Part shown: positions 15,125 through 23,043 of the stretch, piece by piece
How the letters are laid out: every line of letters starts with the position of its first letter
How positions within the stretch are numbered: the stretch's first letter is position 1
DNA from: Ruminococcus sp.
Lineage (GTDB): Bacteria; Bacillota; Clostridia; Oscillospirales; Ruminococcaceae
Direction: 5' to 3'
DNA: 42,737 nt
NCBI GenBank assembly: GCA_023665505.1
Contig: JAMPDU010000009.1
Coordinates: forward strand, 1 to 42,737
The notes under the pieces: model-generated
The model's database searches: none
What the model was told of the DNA's origin: nothing
Seen by the model: the letters and a program-made list of their open reading frames with translations, nothing else
Program-made: the position numbers and the translations under genes

Positions 15125-15856
15125 ATGAAAAAAAGAATTGCGAAAGCGGCGGCAATTGTCTCCGCAATCGCGCTGGCGTGGGGACTTTCCGCATGCGGGA
15201 AACCGGACGTCACGGTAAACAACGCGGGAGGAGGTTACGAAAAAACAATCGACGGGAGCGGAACAATGTCGGAAAATGAATTTCAAATTCCCGAGGGGAA
15301 AAATTATAAATTTATTTTATTGGGAATAAACACAACCGATTCCGCCGTCAGGGTAAATATTTCGCCGTCGGGCGGCAGCGCGGCTGTCGAGGCTGACGAC
15401 AACGTTATAGGCGACTTTACGCTTGACGTTGACGAGCCGGCGGGCACGATTACGTTCAAAGCCGACCCTAAAACCATGTACAACAAAATAAACTGCAAAA
15501 TTTCAATTAACGCCGCGGTGAATTCCGTCAGGGCGGAGGGCGCGGCGGCGGTAACGTACAGTGCGCCAGAAAACGCCGATAATATCGAGGCGTTTTTAAG
15601 CGGCGCATGCAGCATGACGGCGGTTGGTGCGGCAAATACGGCGGTGTACGAATTATCGGGCGCGGCGATGCTGAAAGCGGAGGGACTTTCCGCGGAGGAA
15701 GTGACGGTGACGGTTTCGGGCAGCTCAAAAGCGGAGGTTTGCGCAAAAAAAATTCTCAACGCGGAGGCGTCGGGAGCGGGCAAGGTAACTTATTCGGGCA
15801 GTCCCGAAACGGTAAACGACAAGGTTTCGGGTGCTGCCGAGGTTACGAAAAAATAA
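15125..15856 (+). CDS. Lipoprotein with DUF2807 (GIN-domain)-like beta repeats
   Basis: ATG 15125, seven to eight bases after AAAGGAG, gives 243 residues with a lipoprotein signal (KKRIAKAAAIVSAIALAWG, then LSAC; Cys at about residue 24). The rest is Ser/Ala/Gly-rich with repeating short beta-strand units (FLSGACSMTAVGAANT, ELSGAAMLKAEGLS, TVSGSSKAEVCAKK, EASGAGKVTYSGS), the right-handed beta-helix pattern of DUF2807 proteins. It is exported and anchored outside the membrane. Immediately upstream of the precursor gene it could be an immunity or surface-docking protein, or a cell-envelope sensor. No direct evidence decides among these. Confidence 0.75.
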   Translation: MKKRIAKAAAIVSAIALAWGLSACGKPDVTVNNAGGGYEKTIDGSGTMSENEFQIPEGKNYKFILLGINTTDSAVRVNISPSGGSAAVEADDNVIGDFTLDVDEPAGTITFKADPKTMYNKINCKISINAAVNSVRAEGAAAVTYSAPENADNIEAFLSGACSMTAVGAANTAVYELSGAAMLKAEGLSAEEVTVTVSGSSKAEVCAKKILNAEASGAGKVTYSGSPETVNDKVSGAAEVTKK

Positions 15857-15924
15857 TTATTAACGGTTCAAATTTCCTGTCTTTCGGCAGGAGTTGAATA
15901 AATATTTTTTAGGAGGAATTTAAA

Positions 15925-16266
15925 ATGAGTAAAATTTCAGAATTTTACGCGAAGGCAATTTCCGACGAGGGTTCAAAGGCAAAGCTGGGAGAAATTCTCG
16001 GAGGGAAAAAAATCGGAGAGGCGAGCGACGAGCAGCTTGAAAAAATCGGCGTACTCGCAAAGGAGCTTGGCTTTGAAATCACCGTCGGCGAGGCGAAAGA
16101 GTACTTAAGCGGCGACGCGGAACTTGACGACGACGAGCTTGACTCCGTCGCGGGAGGAAAGGGAAACGTTGGTATTAACTGCACAAGCGGCGGCAGCTGG
16201 GGAGACCCGGTCGGCGGAGGAAATCCCGACGTTAAACCCACAACGACCACCGATGTAAGCGTATAG
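15925..16266 (+). CDS. RiPP precursor peptide with Nif11-type leader
   Basis: A strong AGGAGG precedes the ATG. The 113-residue product has an acidic, helical Nif11-like leader (residues 1-78) ending in the double-Gly motif DDDELDSVAGG, the expected cut site of the C39 exporter encoded upstream. The predicted core is 35 residues: KGNVGINCTSGGSWGDPVGG continuing into GNPDVKPTTTTDVSV. It holds one Cys (core position 8), one Trp (14), Lys at positions 1 and 26, eight Gly, and seven Thr/Ser in the last half including a run of four Thr. One Cys rules out multi-bridge lanthipeptide or typical ranthipeptide patterns. Lys1 is a tempting acylation site once the leader is removed. It is the only precursor candidate seen. 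Confidence 0.9.
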   Translation: MSKISEFYAKAISDEGSKAKLGEILGGKKIGEASDEQLEKIGVLAKELGFEITVGEAKEYLSGDAELDDDELDSVAGGKGNVGINCTSGGSWGDPVGGGNPDVKPTTTTDVSV

Positions 16267-16278
16267 CAGACAATTTAA

Positions 16279-16313
16279 AAATCAGCGCATATTTATACGG
16301 TATGCGCTGATTT
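16279..16313 (+). terminator. Hairpin between precursor and radical SAM genes (attenuator or stabiliser)
   Basis: AAATCAGCGCATA (16279-16291) and TATGCGCTGATTT (16301-16313) form a perfect 13-bp stem with a 9-nt loop, 13 bp after the precursor stop. No real T-run follows (TTTAAAATAAAA), so it more likely protects the 3' end of the precursor mRNA or partly attenuates read-through, giving more precursor than enzyme. This arrangement is common in peptide biosynthesis operons. Confidence 0.65.
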
Positions 16314-16334
16314 AAAATAAAATAAGGAGTTATT

Positions 16335-17747
16335 ATGAGATATTTTACATTAAAGTCCCGCTTTGCTTTGCGCGGCTGGAGCAATTTAAAATACGGTATT
16401 CTCGATTTGGAAAGCACGTCCGTGGCGGAAAGAGTAAAAAAACTTACAAAACGGCAGTTTGACGCGGTTGAGCTTATAACTTCGGGCGGAATTTCTCCCG
16501 ATGATGAAATTTTACCCGATACGGTAAGAAAAATGACTGAATACGCGGTTGAAAAAGGTTTTTTTGAAGAGTGCAATAAGCCCAAAAAACTTGAGGATTA
16601 TCAGAAATATAATTACTCAAAAGCGCGGTATACGCACACTCTTTTATGGTCGATAACGGGAAACTGCAATTTAAATTGCAGGCACTGTTATATTTCGGCG
16701 GGGGAAAATTGCTGCGGAGAACCCTCGCTTGAAAAATGTTATGAAATTATCGAGCAGTGCAAAAAAGCAAACGTTGGCACGGTCGCGCTTACGGGCGGCG
16801 AACCGCTTGTACGAAAGGATTTCTGGGAAATCGTCGACCGCTTGCTTGAAAATCATATTAAAATTCTTCAGGTTTTTACAAACGGAATTGCCGTAAACGA
16901 AAAATTTATGGACGAATTTGATAAAAGAAAAATTAATCCGAATTATTTTATGGTGAGCTATGACGGAGTTGGCTGCCACGATTGGCTCAGGGGCGTAAAA
17001 GGCGCGGAGGAAAAAGCGGTCAACGCAATTAAACTTATAAAAAGCAGGGGGTATGCGGTCTATGTTTCAACGTGTCTGCACATGGGGAATATTAATTCGA
17101 CGGCGGGAACCTACGAGCTTATGAAGTCGTTAAAAATCGACCATTGGAAAGCCGTGCCGATTGTGAATACGGGCAATTGGAAAAATCAAAATTGCGGGGA
17201 AATAAATTACGGTAAAATTTTTGACGGGTATATTGAATTGCTGAAAAAATACGCTGCCGACGGTATGCCTATGGATTTAAGCCTCGGCGGATTTTTCAGC
17301 GGCAGCCGCGCGGAAAAAAAATATACTGTTCCGTTCGCCTCGGGCTGCGGAAATTGCGAAAGATGTTCGCGGACATTGTGCGAAACGGCTTTTATTTCGG
17401 CGTATCTTCTCCCGGACGGACGGGTTCTGCCGTGCATTGCGATGAGCGGTTCGGAAATTGAAAAAATCGCTCCGAATATTTTTGACAACGGGCAAAGTCT
17501 CGAAAAGGCGCTCAGTAATTCGCCTGCGGATACGTACGCAAAATATACGTACAAAGATTTATTTGAGCGCAACGCCGAGTGCAATTCCTGCGAGAAAAAA
17601 TATATTTGCGGCGGCTGCCGCGCCAACGCTTTGGCGAACGGCGGATTTTTTGAGAAAGACCCGATTGCGTGCCAATTTTTTAAAGGCGGTTACGAAGAGA
17701 AAATCGAAAAAATTATGCGGGAGGAATTATATTGTTCTGCAAATTAA
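16335..17747 (+). CDS. Radical SAM/SPASM peptide maturase A
   Basis: The 470-residue protein has an N-terminal region (1-95) opening with FALRGWSNLKYGILD, a radical SAM TIM-barrel with the cluster motif C111-NLN-C115-RH-C118 and GGEP at 154-157, and a SPASM domain. SPASM cysteines are at 338, 341, 344, 349, 367, 416, 419, 425, 428 and 446, enough for two auxiliary Fe-S clusters. RiPP enzymes of this class make thioether, C-C or ether crosslinks, or epimerise residues. It starts 68 bp after the Nif11 precursor with AAGGAG before the ATG. Its substrate is most likely that precursor. The exact reaction cannot be read from the sequence. It is a paralogue of the next gene. Confidence 0.9.
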   Translation: MRYFTLKSRFALRGWSNLKYGILDLESTSVAERVKKLTKRQFDAVELITSGGISPDDEILPDTVRKMTEYAVEKGFFEECNKPKKLEDYQKYNYSKARYTHTLLWSITGNCNLNCRHCYISAGENCCGEPSLEKCYEIIEQCKKANVGTVALTGGEPLVRKDFWEIVDRLLENHIKILQVFTNGIAVNEKFMDEFDKRKINPNYFMVSYDGVGCHDWLRGVKGAEEKAVNAIKLIKSRGYAVYVSTCLHMGNINSTAGTYELMKSLKIDHWKAVPIVNTGNWKNQNCGEINYGKIFDGYIELLKKYAADGMPMDLSLGGFFSGSRAEKKYTVPFASGCGNCERCSRTLCETAFISAYLLPDGRVLPCIAMSGSEIEKIAPNIFDNGQSLEKALSNSPADTYAKYTYKDLFERNAECNSCEKKYICGGCRANALANGGFFEKDPIACQFFKGGYEEKIEKIMREELYCSAN

Positions 17748-19108
17748 ATAAGGATTTCTGCCTGCGCGGCTGGAAAAATTTAAAATACGCCGTAAACAGT
17801 TTAAATAACGGTTCGAGACCGATTGAAATTACCGAAAAACAGTTTGAAATTTTATCTTCGGTTTTTGAAATGCCGAAAGACGACGGTTTTTTTACGCGGT
17901 TATTTTTATCGGGAATTATTGAAAAATGTCCTGCAAACAGCGATATTTTTGATTATCAGAAATATTTTTATTACGGGAATTTATATTTTGACAGCGTAAT
18001 TTTTTCAATTACGGGAAAATGCAATTATAAATGCAGGCACTGCTCTGTCGGCGCGCCGGACGCGGTTATGGGGGAATTGAGCTTTGCGGAGCTTGAAAAT
18101 ATAATTATTCAAATTAAAGAATGCGGATTAAAAAATATTGTTTTAATTGGCGGAGAACCGCTTGTCCGCCCGGATTTTCTGCAAATTGCCGATAAAATTA
18201 TAAGCGAGGGATTGTTTGTTTCGTCAATTTATACCAACGGCTCTTTGATAACCGAAACGCTTTTGGACGAACTCGACGCGCGCGGAATTCACCCCGCTTT
18301 TCAGATAAGCTACGACGGATACGGATTTCACGATAAAATGCGCGGCGTAAAAGGCGCGGAAAAAAATTTTTTTAAAGTAATTTCTCTTTTAATTAAAAGA
18401 AATTACAAAGTAATTTGCTATATGAGCGTTACAAAAGAAAGCCTTGTTTCTCTTGAAAAAACGGTAGGCGTTCTTGCCGATTGCGGCGTCGGTTCGCTGA
18501 CGGTTTTTCCGCCGTTTGAATGCGGAAATTGGAAAAACGTATCGGATAATGAAAAGCTTTCTTTTGAAGAGGTTTTGGAGGCGTATATTGAGTATATTCC
18601 AAAATATATCGAGGCGGGTTTTCCGATTGACCTTAACCTTTACAGGATTGCTTATTTTGACGCAAAAAAAAGAAAATACAAACTTATTCCGAAGTCGGCG
18701 GTATCGGTTAATAATTTTCGTAATTCCCCTGCCTGCCGTACTTTCGGGACAGAATTGAATATATCGCCGAAGGGAATAATTTCTCCCTGTTACGCGATTA
18801 TGGACAGCGATTTTGTTAAAAATAATATGCCGAATATTCTTAAAAATTCTCTTAAATCGGCAATAACAAATTCCGCGTTTACACGGTGCGTTGAATTAAA
18901 ATCGGCGGATATTTTTGACGAAAACAAAAAATGCGGCTGCTGCGAATATAAACTTAAATGCGGCGGAGGCTGCCGTTCCTCCGCGCTTTTGTCGGAAAAT
19001 AATTTTTTCGCGCCGGACCCGGCGATGTGCCGCGTTTTTGAAAACGGGTATTATGAAAAGCTGCAAAAAGCGGTTTCAGACGGATTTAAAAAAATGAAAT
19101 TTCAGTAA
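17732..19108 (+). CDS. Radical SAM/SPASM peptide maturase B
   Basis: The gene starts at TTG 17732, seven bases after GGGAGG, and overlaps maturase A by 16 bp. The 458-residue protein is a paralogue: same N-terminal element (FCLRGWKNLKYAVNS), cluster motif C97-NYK-C101-RH-C104, GGEP at 140-143, and the shared HDKMRGVKGAEKNFF segment. Its SPASM domain is leaner: C335, C353, C401, C403, C404, C410, C414 and C433, lacking the C-x2-C-x2-C-x4-C group that maturase A has at 338-349. The two enzymes probably act in turn on the same peptide, with different reactions or sites, or as a heterodimer with one catalytic member. Coding sequence here is clearly more AT-rich than upstream of the precursor. Confidence 0.9.
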   Translation: MFCKLNKDFCLRGWKNLKYAVNSLNNGSRPIEITEKQFEILSSVFEMPKDDGFFTRLFLSGIIEKCPANSDIFDYQKYFYYGNLYFDSVIFSITGKCNYKCRHCSVGAPDAVMGELSFAELENIIIQIKECGLKNIVLIGGEPLVRPDFLQIADKIISEGLFVSSIYTNGSLITETLLDELDARGIHPAFQISYDGYGFHDKMRGVKGAEKNFFKVISLLIKRNYKVICYMSVTKESLVSLEKTVGVLADCGVGSLTVFPPFECGNWKNVSDNEKLSFEEVLEAYIEYIPKYIEAGFPIDLNLYRIAYFDAKKRKYKLIPKSAVSVNNFRNSPACRTFGTELNISPKGIISPCYAIMDSDFVKNNMPNILKNSLKSAITNSAFTRCVELKSADIFDENKKCGCCEYKLKCGGGCRSSALLSENNFFAPDPAMCRVFENGYYEKLQKAVSDGFKKMKFQ

Positions 19109-19132
19109 AAAATATTTTTTGGGAGGTGCAAA

Positions 19133-20065
19133 ATGCCGATTTCTATTTTAAAAGAAAATGAAATTATAAATGAATTTTTTTCACCTATTTCGGTTTCCGA
19201 CACGGATTTTTTTGAACCGTTCCGCTTGTCGTCAAATTTCGGAGATACGGCGTTTTCCATGTTTTACGCTTGGTCCGAAAGGTTTGATTACCGCCGCCGT
19301 TTTTATGATGATTTAATTGCCGTTACGGGGGTCGGGACAAGCGGAGAAAGAGGATTTTCCCTAATTCGCGGTTCAAAAAATATTTCAATTGAAAAAGCCT
19401 TTAATGAAATTTTTGAATTGTGCGAAAAATCCGATATTACGCCGATTTTTGAGTACGCCGAAGAGGGCGAACTGGCGGACTTCGCGCACACCGCGGAAAA
19501 AATCGGGAAAACCGCCGAAATATCTTTTATGGAAAAATACAGCGATTATATTTATAAAATAAGCGATTATTTATCGTTAAACGGCAATAAAAATAAATCA
19601 AAAAGAGGCGGATATAATTTTATTGAAAATAATTACCCGAATTTAAAATATGTTCGGTACGATAACGCTTTATACGGAGATTGCGTAAGCGTTTTCGGGA
19701 AATGGTGCGCCGTTCATAATTGCGGTAACTGCCGTTACGGCTGCGAACGGAAAGCCTTTGAAAAATTTATGGAAATTTACAACCCGAACCGTCATATTAT
19801 AGGAATGTCCTATAACGGCTGCAAGCCCCTTTCTTTCGCGGTTTGCGAGAAAATAAACAAAAATACCGTATGCTGTTATTTTCAGAAAAATGCGGAAAAA
19901 ATAAGGGGTCTTACCTATTGGTTAAGCAGAAAAATACTGTGCGAATTTGAAAACGCGGAATATTTAAATCTCGGCGAGGATATGGGAATGCCCGGCATAA
20001 TAACGGACAAATCCTCGTTTCGTCCATATAAAAAAATAAATAAATATACGGTGAGAATATTATGA
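19133..20065 (+). CDS. DUF2156-like (LPG-synthase C-domain fold) transferase
   Basis: The 310-residue protein resembles DUF2156 proteins, which share the double-GNAT fold of the aminoacyl-tRNA-dependent phosphatidylglycerol lysyltransferase C-terminal domain. Visible marks are LSSNFGDTAFSMFYAWSERF near the start, FMEKYSDYIYKISDYLSLNG (a frequent DUF2156 pattern), a KYVRYDN strand and the closing segment with YLNLGEDMGMPG. A Cys-rich insert around residues 190-205 (CAVHNCGNCRYGCERK) is unusual and looks like a metal-binding knuckle. It lies 24 bp after maturase B and overlaps the MFS gene by 4 bp. It could transfer an aminoacyl or acyl group to the peptide or to a lipid for immunity. Function is unproven; the fold call is moderately sure. 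Confidence 0.65.
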   Translation: MPISILKENEIINEFFSPISVSDTDFFEPFRLSSNFGDTAFSMFYAWSERFDYRRRFYDDLIAVTGVGTSGERGFSLIRGSKNISIEKAFNEIFELCEKSDITPIFEYAEEGELADFAHTAEKIGKTAEISFMEKYSDYIYKISDYLSLNGNKNKSKRGGYNFIENNYPNLKYVRYDNALYGDCVSVFGKWCAVHNCGNCRYGCERKAFEKFMEIYNPNRHIIGMSYNGCKPLSFAVCEKINKNTVCCYFQKNAEKIRGLTYWLSRKILCEFENAEYLNLGEDMGMPGIITDKSSFRPYKKINKYTVRIL

Positions 20066-23043
20066 GTAATTTTAAAAATTTTTGCGAAAAAAATATTGTG
20101 TTTATTTTAATTGCGGCTATAGTTTTGCTTTCGGCGTTTGTGACGGAATTTTCCGAGTGCGTCGGGAATAATCCTTTTTCGGATTATTTTTATTTGGAAA
20201 ACCCGGTTCAGGCGGTATTTTCGGAAAATAATAATTATTATCTGACCGATTCCTCGTATAAAATTATCGCGGCAAATAATAAAAACGAGCTTATATATAC
20301 CGTCGACGGCGGAAATCCCGATACCTCGTTTGATTATGCGGATTCATTCGCGGCGGACGGCGGCGTTTTGTACGTACACGACAAAAGCTACACCGCCGAC
20401 GGCAGCTATGCTTACCGCGAAAGAATACTGAAATTTACCGAGGACGGCAAAAAAAGAGAAATTTTATACGAAACCGAAACCCTTGACGAAAACGGGATAC
20501 AGATAATTTATCTCGACAGCCCGAGAATTATTGACGGAATATTTTATTTTTCCGAAATTGCCGCGGAGGGAATTTATGTGAAAAAAATTTGCGGAAATAA
20601 AGCCGAGGACGTTGCTTTTATGCCCCTTGAAAACGCTTATGATATTGCGGCGGACAGCTCGTTCAGCAACGAATTTGAAATATCCGCCGCGCTTATGAAC
20701 GGCGATATATACACCCGAAAAAACGGCGAAAATATTCTTACATACGACGCAAGCGAAACGCGTACCGAAGAGTACCGCAGCTTTGCCATGGAAACGGCGT
20801 ATGACAGCGGCGGCAGACTTTATTTCAACGATATGGGCAGGCGTAAAATTTTTGCCGCCGATGAAAAAGGAATTTACGAAATTTTTGAAAAAATATCCGA
20901 CGGTACTTCAAAAGAATTGGCGAAACGTCCTATTTATTCGGGGCTTATTGTTTCTGAAAACGCGGTTTCGTTTCTCACCTCGGAATATGAATACGACCAA
21001 AACGCGGACGAGCCGTCCTACCGCTACAATATCGAGGCGTTAGAACCGGACGGTACTCAAATTTTTTACGGAAATAAAATTAAAATTTCATTAAAAAGGC
21101 GAATTACGGTTTTTGCGGTTTATTTTGCAATTTTAATATGCGTAATTATCGGAATTTATTCCGTTATAAAAATAATATCGGTTTTCGGCTGCGTAGGCGC
21201 AAAGCGGTCGGGGACGCAGTTTATCGTACTTTTAACCGCGGTTGCTGCGACGGTTGCGGCGTCATATTCGCTGTTTAAGGTGTGCAACGAAAGATTTATG
21301 AATACGTCTTCGGACAAACTGGCGAATATCGCTTATTTAATCGAGGCGAAAATAAATAAAAATACCGTTAAGGAAATTAATTCGCCCGATAAATATTTTG
21401 ACGCGGATTATTCCGAGCTTAACGAAACAATATCGGGAATTTTAAAAAGCGAAATAAATAAAAACGACAATATTTACGCGGTAATTTACAAGGTTTTTGA
21501 CAATATAATCTGCGAGGTTTACCGCAGCGATATGTACCACGAAATAATGTACCCAATGGCGGGTGAATATTCGGGGTCGATAGAAAGCCGCGTCGCGGAA
21601 GAGGGAAAGGCGTATATTTCCGAAAATTCCGCGCTTTCCGAGGGCAGCTACAGCCTTGCTTTAATTCCGTCGTACGGCGAAGACGGCGAATTGCTGGCTT
21701 TTATCGAAGTGGGTACGGACTACAATTATTTTTTGCGGGAAAACAACGCTTTGTACAGAAAATTTCTTATCGCGTCGGCGATGACGGTTATTGTAATTAT
21801 GCTTTTATTTTCGGAATTTGCCAACGGAATTAACGCGTTCAAGCAAAAAAAGTCCGCCGAAAAAACTCCTCCCGACGTTATCCGCCCGATAGCTTTTATG
21901 ATTTTTTTCACGGCGAATATAACCACGGCGTTTCTCCCAATTTACGGCAAATCCTTGTGGGACGAGGATTTCCCCGTTCCCGCGGAGGTAGCGGCGGCGT
22001 TTCCTCTGTCGGCGGAATTGATATGCTCGGCGCTGTCGGCGTTAATTTGCGGATTTATAATTAAAAAAATCGGCATAAAATCAATGTGCGTAATCGGCGC
22101 GTTATTTTATATCGGCGGAAATATTTTATCGGCTTTTTCGGCGAATTTGTGGATTTTAATTGCCGCCAACAGCGTCTGCGGAATAGGCGGCGGTCTGCTT
22201 ACAATATCGGTAAACACGTGGATTACGGGTTTCGAGGACGAGGCAAATCAAAATAAAGGCTTTGTACATTACAACGCGGCGTTCCTTGCGGGAATGAACT
22301 GCGGAACGGTTATAGGCTCTCTTTTGTGGGAAAGTTTCGGCGTGACTGCCGCGTATTTTGCCGCCGCTTTCGGAGGGTTGTGCGTAATAATTTTTACAAT
22401 TTTGCTTATGGATAAAAAGCGGGTAATTTCAAATAATTCAAATAAAATTAAAAAAGAAAAGCCGCTGCTTAGGGACTTTTTCACTCCCTCGGCAATAAAA
22501 ATGTTTGTGTGCGTTACAATTCCGTACCTGATTTGCGCGTCGTTTTTAAGCTATTATTTCCCGATTGTCGCCGAGGAAAATTTGCTTTCCGCGGCGGAAA
22601 TATCAATGGCGTTTTTAATCAGCGGCGTAATTTCAATTTACGCGGGCGCGTCGATAGGGGAACGCGTCACCGAAATTCTCGGCGTTAAGAAAACAATGAT
22701 ACTCGCGTCTTTTATTTACGCGGCGGCTTTGCTGTACCTTGCGATTAATCCGTCGATCGCGAGCTGCTACACGGTAATCGTATTTTTCGCGGCAGCCGAC
22801 AGCTTTGGATTGTCGGCGCAGTCCGTATATTTCGCGGCAATGCCCGAAGTGAAAAAAATCGGCGCAAGCCGCGCTCTCGGAATAAACAGCACAATTGAAA
22901 GCATAGCCTCCGCAAGCGGTTCGGTAATTTTCGGCGGCGCGCTTTTAATGGGCGAGCAAAAGGGTATTTTACTTATCGCCGCTGTTTTTGCGGGACTTTT
23001 ATTGCTGTACGTGATTGGAGGCAGGAAAAATGAGAACGCTTAA
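20062..23043 (+). CDS. Large sensor-MFS fusion (propeller-like and Cache-like domains plus transporter)
   Basis: The 993-residue protein is an uncommon fusion. Order: one membrane helix (about 11-28); a ~310-residue extracytoplasmic region of repeated short beta units (for example NYYLTDSSYKIIAAN, GRLYFNDMGRRKIFAAD) resembling a beta-propeller; two helices (about 348-370 and 388-404); a Cache-like extracytoplasmic domain (about 405-570, with IYAVIYKVFDNIICEVYR and AFIEVGTDYNYFLREN); a helix (573-592); then a major facilitator domain (about 610-990) with GIGGGLLTISVNTWITGF. It overlaps the preceding gene by 4 bp. In this cluster it may export, import or sense the modified peptide or an intermediate. 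MFS proteins with Cache domains exist in clostridia, but the added propeller-like region is striking. Confidence 0.75.
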   Translation: MSNFKNFCEKNIVFILIAAIVLLSAFVTEFSECVGNNPFSDYFYLENPVQAVFSENNNYYLTDSSYKIIAANNKNELIYTVDGGNPDTSFDYADSFAADGGVLYVHDKSYTADGSYAYRERILKFTEDGKKREILYETETLDENGIQIIYLDSPRIIDGIFYFSEIAAEGIYVKKICGNKAEDVAFMPLENAYDIAADSSFSNEFEISAALMNGDIYTRKNGENILTYDASETRTEEYRSFAMETAYDSGGRLYFNDMGRRKIFAADEKGIYEIFEKISDGTSKELAKRPIYSGLIVSENAVSFLTSEYEYDQNADEPSYRYNIEALEPDGTQIFYGNKIKISLKRRITVFAVYFAILICVIIGIYSVIKIISVFGCVGAKRSGTQFIVLLTAVAATVAASYSLFKVCNERFMNTSSDKLANIAYLIEAKINKNTVKEINSPDKYFDADYSELNETISGILKSEINKNDNIYAVIYKVFDNIICEVYRSDMYHEIMYPMAGEYSGSIESRVAEEGKAYISENSALSEGSYSLALIPSYGEDGELLAFIEVGTDYNYFLRENNALYRKFLIASAMTVIVIMLLFSEFANGINAFKQKKSAEKTPPDVIRPIAFMIFFTANITTAFLPIYGKSLWDEDFPVPAEVAAAFPLSAELICSALSALICGFIIKKIGIKSMCVIGALFYIGGNILSAFSANLWILIAANSVCGIGGGLLTISVNTWITGFEDEANQNKGFVHYNAAFLAGMNCGTVIGSLLWESFGVTAAYFAAAFGGLCVIIFTILLMDKKRVISNNSNKIKKEKPLLRDFFTPSAIKMFVCVTIPYLICASFLSYYFPIVAEENLLSAAEISMAFLISGVISIYAGASIGERVTEILGVKKTMILASFIYAAALLYLAINPSIASCYTVIVFFAAADSFGLSAQSVYFAAMPEVKKIGASRALGINSTIESIASASGSVIFGGALLMGEQKGILLIAAVFAGLLLLYVIGGRKNENA

